From Faecalibacterium prausnitzii (GTDB taxonomy: Bacteria > Bacillota > Clostridia > Oscillospirales > Ruminococcaceae), in assembly GCF_003287405.1 (NCBI RefSeq), contig NZ_PRLD01000008.1:62001-126000 (forward strand): a stretch of DNA of 64,000 nt. Direction: 5' to 3'. The notes beneath the pieces are model-generated. The model was not told where the DNA came from, made no database searches, and was given only the letters and a program-made list of their open reading frames with translations. Shown here piece after piece: positions 33,285 through 42,250 of this stretch; within the stretch, counting starts at the first letter, position 1, and each line of letters opens with the position of its first letter. The position numbers and the translations under genes were made by a program.

Positions 33285-33400
33285 CCCACCCGTGAAAAAG
33301 CAATTCAGGAAAATCCGCAGATTTTCCTGAATTGCAAAATATAAATCATTTTTCCGCTGATTATGCGCAGAGAAACGCGGAGCGCATTTTTAATGGTCAT
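33285..33400 (+). repeat. Family B two-hairpin intergenic element (copy B2)
   Basis: CCCCACCCGTGAAAA, hairpin GCAATTCAGGAAAATC-cgca-GATTTTCCTGAATTGC (33300-33335), AAATATAAATCATTTTTCCG, second stem ATGCGC/GCGCAT, then mfd's leader. The first hairpin with following A/T run could also terminate pth transcripts. Confidence 0.75.
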
Positions 33401-33424
33401 CCTAGCAGGAAAGGAGGTTTTTCC

Positions 33425-36400
33425 ATGTACGAAGCCTTACTCAAAGCCACACCGGAATATCAGAAGGTCGCCGCAAGCTTTGGCTCGGCAGGGCCGGCGG
33501 CGCTGTTCGGTCTGCCGCCCGCAGGCCGGGCGCTGCTGTATGCCGCCCTGCAAAAGGACCTTGGGCGCACGCTCTGCATCGTGACCCCCGGCGAGGCCGA
33601 AGCCACCCACTTTGCGGACGACCTCAAGGCGCTGGGGCTTACTGCTGCGGTGTTCCCGCCCCGGGACTTTATGCTGCGCCCGGTGGAGGGTGCAGGCCGC
33701 GAATACGAGTACCGCCGCCTTTCGGTGCTGGGTGCACTGGCAGGCGGGCGGCTGCAGGCCGTCTGCGTGCCCGCCGAAGCCCTTTTGCAGTACACCGTGC
33801 CCCGGGCAGAATTCATCCAGAACACCCTCACCTTAAAGCCCGGCATGGTGTATAACCGCGAAGCGCTGGTGGCGCGGCTGTTTGCCGCCGGGTATGTGCG
33901 GCGCAGTCAGGTGGACGGCCCGGGGCAGTTCAGCGTGCGCGGCGATATCGTGGATATCTACGCGCCGGATATGCGTCAGCCCGCCCGCGTGGAGTACTGG
34001 GACGACGAGATCGACTCCATGTCCTCCTTTGACCTGCTGACCCAGCGGCGGGACGGCGCACTGGAAAAAATATACCTCTCCCCTGCCCGCGAGGTGCTGT
34101 TCGGCAGCACTGCCGAGACCGCCGAGGCGCTGCGCAATGCCATCAAAAAGGCGCGCGGCAAGCGCCGCACCGCGCTGGAAAAGGCCACCGAAGCCGACCT
34201 TTCCCAGCTGGATTCCGGCATGATGCCGGAATCCATGGATAAATATTACGGCATCCGCTACCCTGCCCCGGCCACGCTGCTGGATCATCTGGACGCACCG
34301 CTGTTCATTCTGGACGAAGTGGGCGGCATCCGGGATGCCCAGAAAGCCACCGAGTTCCGCCGCAGCGAGGAGCTGACCGGGCTGCTGGAGGAGGGCGTGC
34401 TCTGCCCCGGGCTGGATGTGCTGTACCAGACCATGGATGATCTTGTCATTGCCGCCCAGAACCACAGCACCCTGCTGTGCGAGAATTTCCTGCGCGGGAT
34501 GAACGAGTTCAAGCTGAAGGATCTCATCAACGCCGAAGCCTTTGCCGCCCCCAACTGGAACGGCGACCTTGCCTCCCTGCGGGAGGATCTCGACCCGCTC
34601 ATCGCCCAAGGCTACGCCGTTACCCTGTTTGCCGGTACGCCCAAGGGCGCAGCTGCCCTGACCCGCGACCTTGCCGACAAGGGCTATTCCGTGAGCATGA
34701 GCCGGGATGTGCGCCCCGCCAAGGGCATTTTGCAGGTGCTGCCCGGACACCTGACCGCCGGGTGTACCTTCCCCTTTGCCCACGCAGCGGTGCTTTCCAG
34801 CCGCCGCCACGGGCTGGACGAGGAAGCCGCCGCCGAAGCCAAAAAGCGCAAGAAGAATAAAAACGCCCTGTCCAGCCTTTCGGATATCAAGCCCGGGGAC
34901 TATGTGGTGCACCAGAGCCACGGCATCGGGATGTACGCCGGTATCCAGCGGTTAGAGGTACAGGGCGCTACCAAGGACTACCTCAAGGTGCAGTATTCCG
35001 GCTCGGACGTGCTGTATGTGCCGGTGACCCAGCTGGACCTGCTCAGCCGCTACACCGCCCCCGGCGACGAGGAAAAGGTAAAGCTTGCAAAGCTGGGCGG
35101 CACCGAGTGGCAGCGCACCCGCGCCAAGGTGAAAAAGGCCACCGAGGAGATGGCGCAGGAGCTGATCGAGCTTTACGCCCGCCGCCGTCAGGCCACGGGC
35201 TACGCCTTCCCGCCGGACGGCGACTGGCAGCGGGACTTTGAGACCCGCTTTGACTACGACGAGACCGACGACCAGCTGCACGCCACCGCCGAGATCAAGC
35301 AGGACATGGAAAAAGGCTACCCCATGGATCGGCTGCTCTGCGGCGATGTGGGCGTGGGCAAGACCGAGGTGGCGCTGCGCGCCGCCTTCAAGTGCATCAT
35401 GGGCGGCAAGCAGTGCGCCCTGCTGGCACCCACCACCCTGCTGGCGTGGCAGCACTACAACACCCTGCTCTCCCGCATGGAGGCTTTTCCGGTGAAGATC
35501 GGGATGCTGTCCCGCTTCCGCACCGCAAAGCAGCAAAAGGAGACGTTGCGCGGCTTACAGGCCGGCAGCGTGGATATCGTGGTGGGCACCCACCGGCTGC
35601 TCTCTAAAGACGTAAAGTTCCACGACCTCGGCCTTGTCATCATTGATGAGGAACAGCGCTTTGGGGTGAAGCACAAGGAAAAGCTGAAGGAGAACTTCAT
35701 CGGGGTGGATATGCTCACCCTGTCGGCCACCCCCATCCCCCGCACCCTGAACATGGCCATGAGCGGCATCCGGGATCTTTCCACCATCGAGCAGCCGCCC
35801 ATCGAGCGGCAGCCGGTGGAGACTTTTGTGCTGGAATATAACGACGTTATCCTTGCCGAAGCCATGAAGAAAGAGCTTGCCCGGGGCGGGCAGGTGTACT
35901 ACCTGCACAACCGGGTGGACAACATTGAATCCTGCGCCGCCCATGTCAGCCAGATGGTGCCGGGTGCGCGGGTAGGCATTGCCCACGGCAAGATGACCGA
36001 AGAAGAGCTGAACCCCGTGTGGCAGCACCTGCTGAACGGCGAGATCGACATTCTGGTCTGCACCACCCTCATCGAGACCGGCATTGATGTGCGCAACTGC
36101 AACACCCTCATCATTGAGGATGCCGACCGCATGGGTCTGGCGCAGCTGTACCAGATCCGCGGGCGGGTAGGACGCTCCGGCCGCAAGGCCTACGCCTACT
36201 TCACCTTCCGCCGGGACAAGACCCTGACCGATATCGCCCAGAAGCGGCTTTCCGCCATCCGGGAGTTTACCGCTTTCGGCTCCGGCTTCCGCATCGCCAT
36301 GCGGGATCTGCAGATCCGCGGCGCGGGCAGTCTGCTGGGGCACAGCCAGCACGGCCACATGGAAGCCGTGGGCTACGACCTCTACGTCAAAATGCTGGGA

Positions 36401-36901
36401 CAGGCCATCTCCCGGGCACGGGGCGAGCCTGTCCAGCGGGACAAGAGCGATTGTCTTGTGGACCTGCGGGTGGACGCCTTCATCCCGGAAAAGTATATCC
36501 CGGACGGCGCGGGGCGCATCGAAGCTTACAAGCGCATTGCCGCCATCCAGACCCCGGAGGACGCCGCCGATGTGCTGGACGAGCTCATTGACCGCTACGG
36601 TGACCCGCCGCCCTCAGTGAGCGATCTGGTCAACGTCTCCCTCGTCCGCGTGCAGGCCGCCGCCGTGGGCGTGTATGAGGTGACTCAGAAGAAGGACACC
36701 CTCGTGCTGAATCTGGAAACGCTGGAACTTGCCATGATCCGCGGCCTGCTGCAGGCTTTCAATGGCCGTGTCACCGCCGGAGCGGGCACAAAGCCCTATC
36801 TCTCGGTGGTATTGCAGCCGGACGAAAAGCCGCTGGAACTGCTGCAAAGCATCCTGAAAGCCATGGATGCCATTTTGAACAACAAGGAGCCAAACCAATG
36901 A
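33425..36901 (+). CDS. mfd: Transcription-repair coupling factor Mfd
   Basis: 1158 residues from the ATG preceded by AAGGAGGTTTTTCC. Domain order: UvrB-like N-terminal part (FPPRDFMLRPVEGAGREYEYRR), RNA polymerase-interaction domain near 485-550 (KPGDYVVHQSHGIGMYAGI), RecG-like translocase with Walker A GDVGVGKTE (about 641) and DEEQRFG (about 741), RGRVGRSGRKAYAYF, and the C-terminal TRCF domain. It removes stalled RNA polymerase and recruits UvrA to damage. The stop overlaps the start of the next gene by four bases (ATGA). Confidence 0.97.
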   Translation: MYEALLKATPEYQKVAASFGSAGPAALFGLPPAGRALLYAALQKDLGRTLCIVTPGEAEATHFADDLKALGLTAAVFPPRDFMLRPVEGAGREYEYRRLSVLGALAGGRLQAVCVPAEALLQYTVPRAEFIQNTLTLKPGMVYNREALVARLFAAGYVRRSQVDGPGQFSVRGDIVDIYAPDMRQPARVEYWDDEIDSMSSFDLLTQRRDGALEKIYLSPAREVLFGSTAETAEALRNAIKKARGKRRTALEKATEADLSQLDSGMMPESMDKYYGIRYPAPATLLDHLDAPLFILDEVGGIRDAQKATEFRRSEELTGLLEEGVLCPGLDVLYQTMDDLVIAAQNHSTLLCENFLRGMNEFKLKDLINAEAFAAPNWNGDLASLREDLDPLIAQGYAVTLFAGTPKGAAALTRDLADKGYSVSMSRDVRPAKGILQVLPGHLTAGCTFPFAHAAVLSSRRHGLDEEAAAEAKKRKKNKNALSSLSDIKPGDYVVHQSHGIGMYAGIQRLEVQGATKDYLKVQYSGSDVLYVPVTQLDLLSRYTAPGDEEKVKLAKLGGTEWQRTRAKVKKATEEMAQELIELYARRRQATGYAFPPDGDWQRDFETRFDYDETDDQLHATAEIKQDMEKGYPMDRLLCGDVGVGKTEVALRAAFKCIMGGKQCALLAPTTLLAWQHYNTLLSRMEAFPVKIGMLSRFRTAKQQKETLRGLQAGSVDIVVGTHRLLSKDVKFHDLGLVIIDEEQRFGVKHKEKLKENFIGVDMLTLSATPIPRTLNMAMSGIRDLSTIEQPPIERQPVETFVLEYNDVILAEAMKKELARGGQVYYLHNRVDNIESCAAHVSQMVPGARVGIAHGKMTEEELNPVWQHLLNGEIDILVCTTLIETGIDVRNCNTLIIEDADRMGLAQLYQIRGRVGRSGRKAYAYFTFRRDKTLTDIAQKRLSAIREFTAFGSGFRIAMRDLQIRGAGSLLGHSQHGHMEAVGYDLYVKMLGQAISRARGEPVQRDKSDCLVDLRVDAFIPEKYIPDGAGRIEAYKRIAAIQTPEDAADVLDELIDRYGDPPPSVSDLVNVSLVRVQAAAVGVYEVTQKKDTLVLNLETLELAMIRGLLQAFNGRVTAGAGTKPYLSVVLQPDEKPLELLQSILKAMDAILNNKEPNQ

Positions 36902-38016
36902 AAAAGAAACTGCTTGCGCTGGTATGCGCACTTGCACTGACCGTCAGCCTTGTAGGCTGTGTATTCTCCACCCCGGACACCGTGGGCAAGATCGGCGATT
37001 TTGAGGTGACCAGCGGCTTATATCTGCTGGCGCAGTACGATGCCTATCAGCAGGCTGCACAGCTGGCAGGCTCTGAGCAGGACGCCAGCAAGGTAAAGTC
37101 CTTCCTTAAGGCCACCATCACCACCGATGCCGACACCGGCGAGACCGCCGTGGTAAAGGACTATGTGGCGCAAAAGACCCTTGAGACCCTGCAGACCCTT
37201 GCCGCTGTGGATGCCCGCTTTACCGAGCTGGGCGGCGAGCTGACCGAGGAGCAGAAGTCCGCCGCCGACAGCTACGCCCAGCAGCTGATGGATAACTACG
37301 GCGACACCTACACCGCCAACGGCATCGGGCTGGAGACTTTGAAGCTGTTCCAGCAGCTGCAGTACAAGCACACCCTGCTGCTGGATCTTGTCTACGGTAA
37401 AAACGGCGAGACCCCTGTGGAGGACGGCGAGCTGACCGAGCATCTGGACAGCACCATGTACGAGATCGGCTTTATCACCGTACCGCTGTACAACACCAGC
37501 ACCTTCGCCTTTGCCAGCGATGACCAGAAGGCCGAGATGCTCTCCCTTGCCCAGAAAGCTGCGGACAGCTACAACGCCAGCGCCCCGGAGGACACTTCCA
37601 GCCAGCTGACCGCCTTTAACAGCATCGCAAGCCGCGCACTGACCGGGATCTGTGCTGTGCTGGATGCAGAGGTTCCCTCCACCAGCACCCTGCAGACCGA
37701 CCTGCTGAGCGAAAGCGACCTGACCGACGCCTTTACACAGGAGGGTGCCGCCGATACCCTGCGCGGCCTTGCCTATGGGCAGGCAGCCGCCATCCAGTAC
37801 TCCGGCTATGCCCTGATGCTGGCCGTCCGTCTGGACCCGCTGGGCGTTTCCACGCTGGATGCTCTGCGCAGCCAGATCCTGAGCGACCTGAAGGGCGAGG
37901 AGCTGGACGACGCCCTTGCCGCCTACGGTGCCCAGCTGGCGAGCACCCTGAGCAGCTCTGCCATGAGCAAACTGCCCGCCGCCAAGATCGTGAACGCCAC
38001 CAGCGCCAACAGCTGA
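36898..38016 (+). CDS. Lipoprotein, SurA/PrsA N-terminal type without PPIase domain
   Basis: 372 residues; signal MKKKLLALVCALALTVSLVG ends at lipobox Cys 21. The rest is predicted helical, starting TVGKIGDFEVTSGLYLLAQYDAY, which is the opening of SurA/PrsA-type chaperones, but I see no parvulin domain. In Firmicutes a PrsA-like foldase often follows mfd, and here coupling is by an ATGA overlap. Likely role is periplasm-face folding assistance or scaffolding, as inference. Two hairpins follow the gene. Confidence 0.7.
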   Translation: MKKKLLALVCALALTVSLVGCVFSTPDTVGKIGDFEVTSGLYLLAQYDAYQQAAQLAGSEQDASKVKSFLKATITTDADTGETAVVKDYVAQKTLETLQTLAAVDARFTELGGELTEEQKSAADSYAQQLMDNYGDTYTANGIGLETLKLFQQLQYKHTLLLDLVYGKNGETPVEDGELTEHLDSTMYEIGFITVPLYNTSTFAFASDDQKAEMLSLAQKAADSYNASAPEDTSSQLTAFNSIASRALTGICAVLDAEVPSTSTLQTDLLSESDLTDAFTQEGAADTLRGLAYGQAAAIQYSGYALMLAVRLDPLGVSTLDALRSQILSDLKGEELDDALAAYGAQLASTLSSSAMSKLPAAKIVNATSANS

Positions 38017-38036
38017 TAACAGTATAAAAATCGCAA

Positions 38037-38066
38037 AATGGGGTCGGGAAAAATCCCGACCCCATT
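38037..38066 (+). terminator. Terminator of the mfd operon
   Basis: AATGGGGTCGGGA pairs with TCCCGACCCCATT, followed by TTTTATTATAG. Confidence 0.9.
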
Positions 38067-38087
38067 TTTTATTATAGAACTACAAAG

Positions 38088-38127
38088 CAGACCCGGCAGG
38101 CTCTTTCGGAGCCGGTGCCGGGTCTGC
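38088..38127 (-). terminator. Terminator after the esterase-MBL gene
   Basis: GCAGACCCGGC pairs with GCCGGGTCTGC around a GGCTC/GAGCC inner stem; on the minus strand it is about 55 bases after the stop. Confidence 0.7.
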
Positions 38128-38182
38128 TTTATATGTTAGAAAGTCAGGGAATGCCGCCAAGGAAACAGAGTCTTAGCGTACA

Positions 38183-39826
38183 TCACTTCTCGTTCTCGTA
38201 GCTGAGGACAGCGTAGGGGTAGAAGATGTTGGCATCCAAGTAGCCTGCCCAGCGGCCGGGCTTGCGGGTGTAGTAGCCGATGGGAATATCGCCCCGGATG
38301 ACGCCCTTAACCAGAATGAGCATATGGCGGAGGTACTCCACGCTGAAGGGGTTCAGGTTCTCCCAGTGGCCCGTCAGCAGCTCGTAGTCCACATCCTCGT
38401 TCCGCAGCAGCACCTCTGCCATGAAGTGCTCCAGACTCGGCAGATAGGTGTCGGTGGCAGCTTCCATCATGAACAGGTCGCCAGAACCAACGGCGTCACC
38501 GGTAAAGATGTAGTCCTTGTAGAAGAACACCACAGAGCCCTTGGTGTGGCCCGGCACGTCCACCACTTCCAGCTCCTCAGAGCCGATGCGGACCGTGTCA
38601 CCATCTACGATGTTCACCAGCTTCAGGTCCTCGGCGGTGAGACCGAAGAATTTCTGCATGCTGGAGATCAGGTCCTCCCGGTCATCGGGGTGGATATAGG
38701 TGCGGCGGACCTTGCCGGACTTCAGCAGGGAGGGAATGCCCAGAATGTGGTCGCCGTGCTTATGGGTCAGCAGGATATCCAGCTCTGCGTCAGGGTTGGT
38801 CAGCACGTTCTCCCGCAGGTAGGCGTAGAGGTCTGCTGCGCCGGAGCCGCCCATGGCGGTGTCAATGACCAGGGCTTCCTTGCCCAGATCCAGCACCCAC
38901 AGGGTGTCCATGCCAAAGTCCATAACACGGGTGATGTTGTACTTTACCGGGTAGTGACTGAACATCATGTTGGGGTTTAGCTTGCCGTGCTGGGTCCGGG
39001 TGAGGGACTGGGTGAACATCCAGTTATAGGGGGTGCCGATGCTGTACACCCGCTCCCAGACCTTGTGGGGCTCCGGCATGGAACCGGCGGTAAAGCCCTC
39101 GTACTTCACGCAGGAGCAGCCGGCATCCTTCAGGGCCTGCACAGCCTTGGCGGTCTCAGCCTCGGGCATCTCGGGGTCATCCTTGCAGTGGTAGGCCCAG
39201 ACAGGGGTGTTCTTGATGGCCTCAAAGGCGCCGGGGACGTTGTACCACTGGGCAGGCACCATGCCGCACATGGGGATGGCAGCGGCAAAGTAGTAGGGGT
39301 AGGCCAGGATCATGTTCCAGACACCGGTACCGCCCATGGACATACCCTCGATGTAGATACGGTCCGGGTCGATGCGGTGGGCAGCCACATAGCTGTCGAT
39401 AGCAGACTTCAAGGCCGTAACGGTGTCCGGGTCGGTCCAGTTCTTGCCGGGGCACTGGGGTGCAAACAGGTAGGTGGGGTTCTTCTGGATCATTTCGTCA
39501 GAAATGTAGAAGGTGGCACCGTCGTTGGCGGTAAGCTGGGTGCCGTTGGGGCCCACACCGTCCTCACCGTGGAGGAAAACGATCAGGGGCAGCTTCCCCT
39601 TCAGGGCAGGGGCGTAACGGCGAGGGTTGTAGGCATAGTACTCCACCCCGGCAGCACTGCCGGCCTTGAAACGCTTGGCCAGCGCATTGCGGTCGGGGCT
39701 GTCCACCTTGACCAGACAGTTCTGGTCGGCGTCCTGGGCAAAGGCGATGCCACTGGTGCCCAGCACACTGGCAACAGCTGTAAAGGCGGCGGTGCTACGC
39801 ATAAAGTCACGTCTGCTCAGTTCCAT
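38183..39826 (-). CDS. Tat-exported fusion of alpha/beta-hydrolase and metallo-beta-lactamase-fold hydrolase
   Basis: 547 residues. MELSRRDFMRST plus a hydrophobic stretch ending AFAQD is a Tat signal with likely cleavage near residue 30. Residues 55-265 form an esterase/PHB-depolymerase-like alpha/beta-hydrolase: LIVFLHGEDG, nucleophile S163 in GMSMGG, acid in HCKDDPE and H254 in EPHKVWE. Residues 285-545 form an MBL fold: THKHGDH (H355, H357, D359, H360), H427 in PGHTKG, D444 in FTGD, H487 in LTGHW. Both active sites look complete. Combination suggests sequential hydrolysis of one exported substrate, such as an ester then a lactone or thioester; this is inference. Confidence 0.85.
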   Translation of the reverse strand: MELSRRDFMRSTAAFTAVASVLGTSGIAFAQDADQNCLVKVDSPDRNALAKRFKAGSAAGVEYYAYNPRRYAPALKGKLPLIVFLHGEDGVGPNGTQLTANDGATFYISDEMIQKNPTYLFAPQCPGKNWTDPDTVTALKSAIDSYVAAHRIDPDRIYIEGMSMGGTGVWNMILAYPYYFAAAIPMCGMVPAQWYNVPGAFEAIKNTPVWAYHCKDDPEMPEAETAKAVQALKDAGCSCVKYEGFTAGSMPEPHKVWERVYSIGTPYNWMFTQSLTRTQHGKLNPNMMFSHYPVKYNITRVMDFGMDTLWVLDLGKEALVIDTAMGGSGAADLYAYLRENVLTNPDAELDILLTHKHGDHILGIPSLLKSGKVRRTYIHPDDREDLISSMQKFFGLTAEDLKLVNIVDGDTVRIGSEELEVVDVPGHTKGSVVFFYKDYIFTGDAVGSGDLFMMEAATDTYLPSLEHFMAEVLLRNEDVDYELLTGHWENLNPFSVEYLRHMLILVKGVIRGDIPIGYYTRKPGRWAGYLDANIFYPYAVLSYENEK

Positions 39827-39914
39827 GGTCTTTTCTCCTTTTCTTAGTCGAAAAAATGAATACAGTTTGTGAATGCCGTACGGAAATCCCTCACCATATC
39901 AGATGAGAGTTGTC

Positions 39915-39949
39915 GTTAATATATTAATATATCAGAAAAGCACTGTCAA
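39915..39949 (-). promoter_or_regulatory. Promoter of the esterase-MBL gene with overlapping AT palindrome
   Basis: On the minus strand TTGACA (39944-39949), 17 bases, TAATAT (39921-39926). The -10 lies within TGATATATTAATATATTA, a near-perfect palindrome sharing half-sites with the three boxes at 9449-9533. A repressor bound there would block RNA polymerase. Confidence 0.55.
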
Positions 39950-40073
39950 GAATGCGCCAAAAACTTTGGAGAAGGCTCTAAGCCGGGCTGTCGGGGTTTG
40001 TCAAAAATGACGAAGTCCATCCTGCCAAAAAGGGGCCGTTGTAAAATAGCTCTCTGAAAAAATATGCACAAAA

Positions 40074-40120
40074 CCCGGAACCTTTTCAGGGCCAAAATGG
40101 CTCAAAAAGGGTTCCGGGTC
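40074..40120. terminator. Hairpin, possible terminator
   Basis: ACCCGGAACC pairs with GGTTCCGGGT around a loop with GGCC-aaaat-GGCT; T runs exist on the plus side (TCTCTGTTTTTG). It is 250 bases past the GH2 gene, so its assignment is uncertain. Confidence 0.5.
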
Positions 40121-40192
40121 TCTGTTTTTGCACTATTTCTTTGTGCTAGTTGCTATCGCATTTTTATTTTGCAACAGCCCCAAACATAAGAA

Positions 40193-40368
40193 TATATTTT
40201 CCGCTGAAGATTGCCAGAGTGCAACGACAACGACCGCCGCCAGTGGCGGAAACAGGGAGGAGTTGTTGGGGCAGCGGCCAGCAAGACGCAAGTGCCACCC
40301 AAGGCACGAAGCGGATGCTGGGTGCCGCAACCCGATAGCTGAGGCCATTTCCAATCGTCCCGCGCCAA
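40193..40368 (+). repeat. Split family B-like element (copy B5)
   Basis: TTTTCCGCTGAAGATTGCCA at 40197 matches the start of the family B second stem, and GGCCATTTCCAATCGTCCC at 40343-40361 matches its tail. In other copies these are about 25 bases apart; here about 125 bases lie between, including hairpin CCGCCgccagtGGCGG. Confidence 0.45.
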
Positions 40369-40374
40369 AGGCTT

Positions 40375-42144
40375 TTATTTTACTACCCTTGCAAACTCTG
40401 CGGCAAGGGCGGCGTTCACCGAGCGGACGGCGTTAGCGTCCGGCTTGATGGCGGTGCGGTCGTAGGTGAACAGCCCGTTCACCTCGTCCTCCACGTCGGT
40501 CAGCTGGGTGTATACCAGCGCCGAAAGCCCCTTTTGCAGCTGCGGCAGCACCGTGCCCAGCTGCATTTTTTTGTACCGGGCGGTCAGCTCCTCCCGGCTT
40601 TTGGCTGTGCCGTAGCCGTAGGTCCTGCGGGGCGGCTCGTGCCCGGGCATAGGCCACGCAATGCCGCCGTACTCGCTCAGCGCCACGGTGCGTGTCTGCG
40701 GGCGCACCCGCAAAGGGTAGAAGTAGTTGTGCAGGGAGTATACATCCCCGCCGCCCTGATCGTACCAGCCGCTGGCTTCGTCTACAAGGCGGGTGTCGTC
40801 CAGCGTACGGATTGCCTGCACTGCCCCGGCGGCATCGTACTGTCCCCAGCCCTCATTGAAGGGCACCCAGCAGCCCACGCAGGGGTGGCAGCGCAGCGCC
40901 TGCACCGTATCTGCCAGCTCCCGGCGGTATTCTTCCCGGCTGCTTTCGCTGCCCCGGCTCAGTAGTCCCCACAGCGCCGCCTTGTCCGGCAGGCGGCGCA
41001 TAAGCGGCTGCAAAACATTGGTCAGGTAGGTGACGAACCACAGGTTATACTTGCTGCCGCCGTTGACCATATCCTGCCATACCACAAGACCCAGCTTGTC
41101 GCAGTGGTAGTACCAGCGCTGCGGCTCAAGCTTTGCGTGCTTGCGCAGCAGGTTGTAGCCCAGCGCCTTTACCTCGCTCAGCTCCCGCTCCACCGCCGCA
41201 TCCGAAGGCGGGGTGTACAGCCCCTCCGGCCAGTAGCCCTGATCCAGCAGGCCGTTGAGCAGGATGGGCTTATCGTTCAGGCAAAAGCGCAGCACGCCCC
41301 TTGCGTCCGGTGCGCAGCTCCACTTGCGCAGGGCAAAGTAGCTGTGCACAGTGTCGAACTGCTCTTCCTCTCCCTGCGTGGTGCCCACGGTCAAATCGTA
41401 CAAAAAGGGTGTGTCCGGGCTCCATGGGAAGAAATACTCGTCCGCAATATGCAGCGTCACCGTGCCGTCTTGGTCGGCCTCGTCGCTGCCCCAGTCCTCG
41501 GCAATGGTCACACCCCCGGCGCGCACCACCGCCCACAGGTTCACCGCGCCGCCGGGCGCAGAGGTATGGGCTTTCACGGTCACGGTGCGGGCATCGTAGT
41601 CCGGCGTAACGGTGAGAGACTGGATGTAATTTTCCGGCACACGCTCCAGCCAGACCGTCTGCCAGATGCCGCTCTGCGCAGGGTAGAACATCCCGCCGGG
41701 CTGCAAGGTCTGCTTGCCCCGCGCCTGTGTGCCGTGGCCGGTGGGGTCCTGCACCGCCACCCACAGGCTGTTGCGGCCTGTGCCGTTGAGCTGCGCGGTG
41801 ATATCCAGCGTAAAGGGCCAGTAGCCGCCCCGGTGACCGCCCACCAGATGGCCGTTCACCTGCACGGCACAGGCGTAGTCCACTGCACCGAAATGCAGCA
41901 GCACCCGTCCGCCCGTCCCGGCGGGCGGCGCAAAGTACCGGTGATAGTGCAGCCACTGCCCAGGCTGCAATATGCGCCCCACCCCGGAGGCGCGGCACTC
42001 CGGCGCGTAGGGCACTAAGATCTCACCGTCCCAGCCCGCCGGGCGCTGTGCCGAAGCGGTGATGGCGTACTGCCACGGGCCGTTCAGGTTCTCGTAGCTG
42101 TCCCGGCGCATGGCCGGGCGGGGATATTCCGTCAGAGGGTGCAT
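40375..42144 (-). CDS. Glycoside hydrolase family 2 enzyme
   Basis: 589 residues from the ATG of MHPLTEYPRPAMRRD with GGTGAG upstream; the longer frame would translate a palindromic repeat. It has the GH2 order: N-terminal sugar-binding jelly roll (YENLNGPWQYAI, VLLHFGAVDYACAVQVNG), Ig-like domain, and TIM barrel with acid/base E431 (PFNEGWGQYD) and nucleophile E491 (LSEYGG). There is no signal peptide, so it is cytoplasmic. Sequence features fit beta-galactosidase, glucuronidase or related activities; the substrate cannot be fixed. The gene stands alone, with no transporter adjacent. Confidence 0.88.
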   Translation of the reverse strand: MHPLTEYPRPAMRRDSYENLNGPWQYAITASAQRPAGWDGEILVPYAPECRASGVGRILQPGQWLHYHRYFAPPAGTGGRVLLHFGAVDYACAVQVNGHLVGGHRGGYWPFTLDITAQLNGTGRNSLWVAVQDPTGHGTQARGKQTLQPGGMFYPAQSGIWQTVWLERVPENYIQSLTVTPDYDARTVTVKAHTSAPGGAVNLWAVVRAGGVTIAEDWGSDEADQDGTVTLHIADEYFFPWSPDTPFLYDLTVGTTQGEEEQFDTVHSYFALRKWSCAPDARGVLRFCLNDKPILLNGLLDQGYWPEGLYTPPSDAAVERELSEVKALGYNLLRKHAKLEPQRWYYHCDKLGLVVWQDMVNGGSKYNLWFVTYLTNVLQPLMRRLPDKAALWGLLSRGSESSREEYRRELADTVQALRCHPCVGCWVPFNEGWGQYDAAGAVQAIRTLDDTRLVDEASGWYDQGGGDVYSLHNYFYPLRVRPQTRTVALSEYGGIAWPMPGHEPPRRTYGYGTAKSREELTARYKKMQLGTVLPQLQKGLSALVYTQLTDVEDEVNGLFTYDRTAIKPDANAVRSVNAALAAEFARVVK

Positions 42145-42250
42145 ACACTCACCAGCCTTTTCTACTCGTTTGCTCCATTCTAGCACAGCCCGGGGCGTTT
42201 GTATACCGGGGAGCGGACGATTTTGAATGGCCGCCGCGGTGTGAAGCATC

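Larger units (their letters stand above)
39827..40374. other. 548-bp gene-free region with promoter, hairpin and split repeat
   Basis: No gene is credible here. It holds the promoter of the esterase-MBL gene (39921-39949), a hairpin (40074-40120), and a family B-like element split by about 125 bases (40193-40368). Confidence 0.6.
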
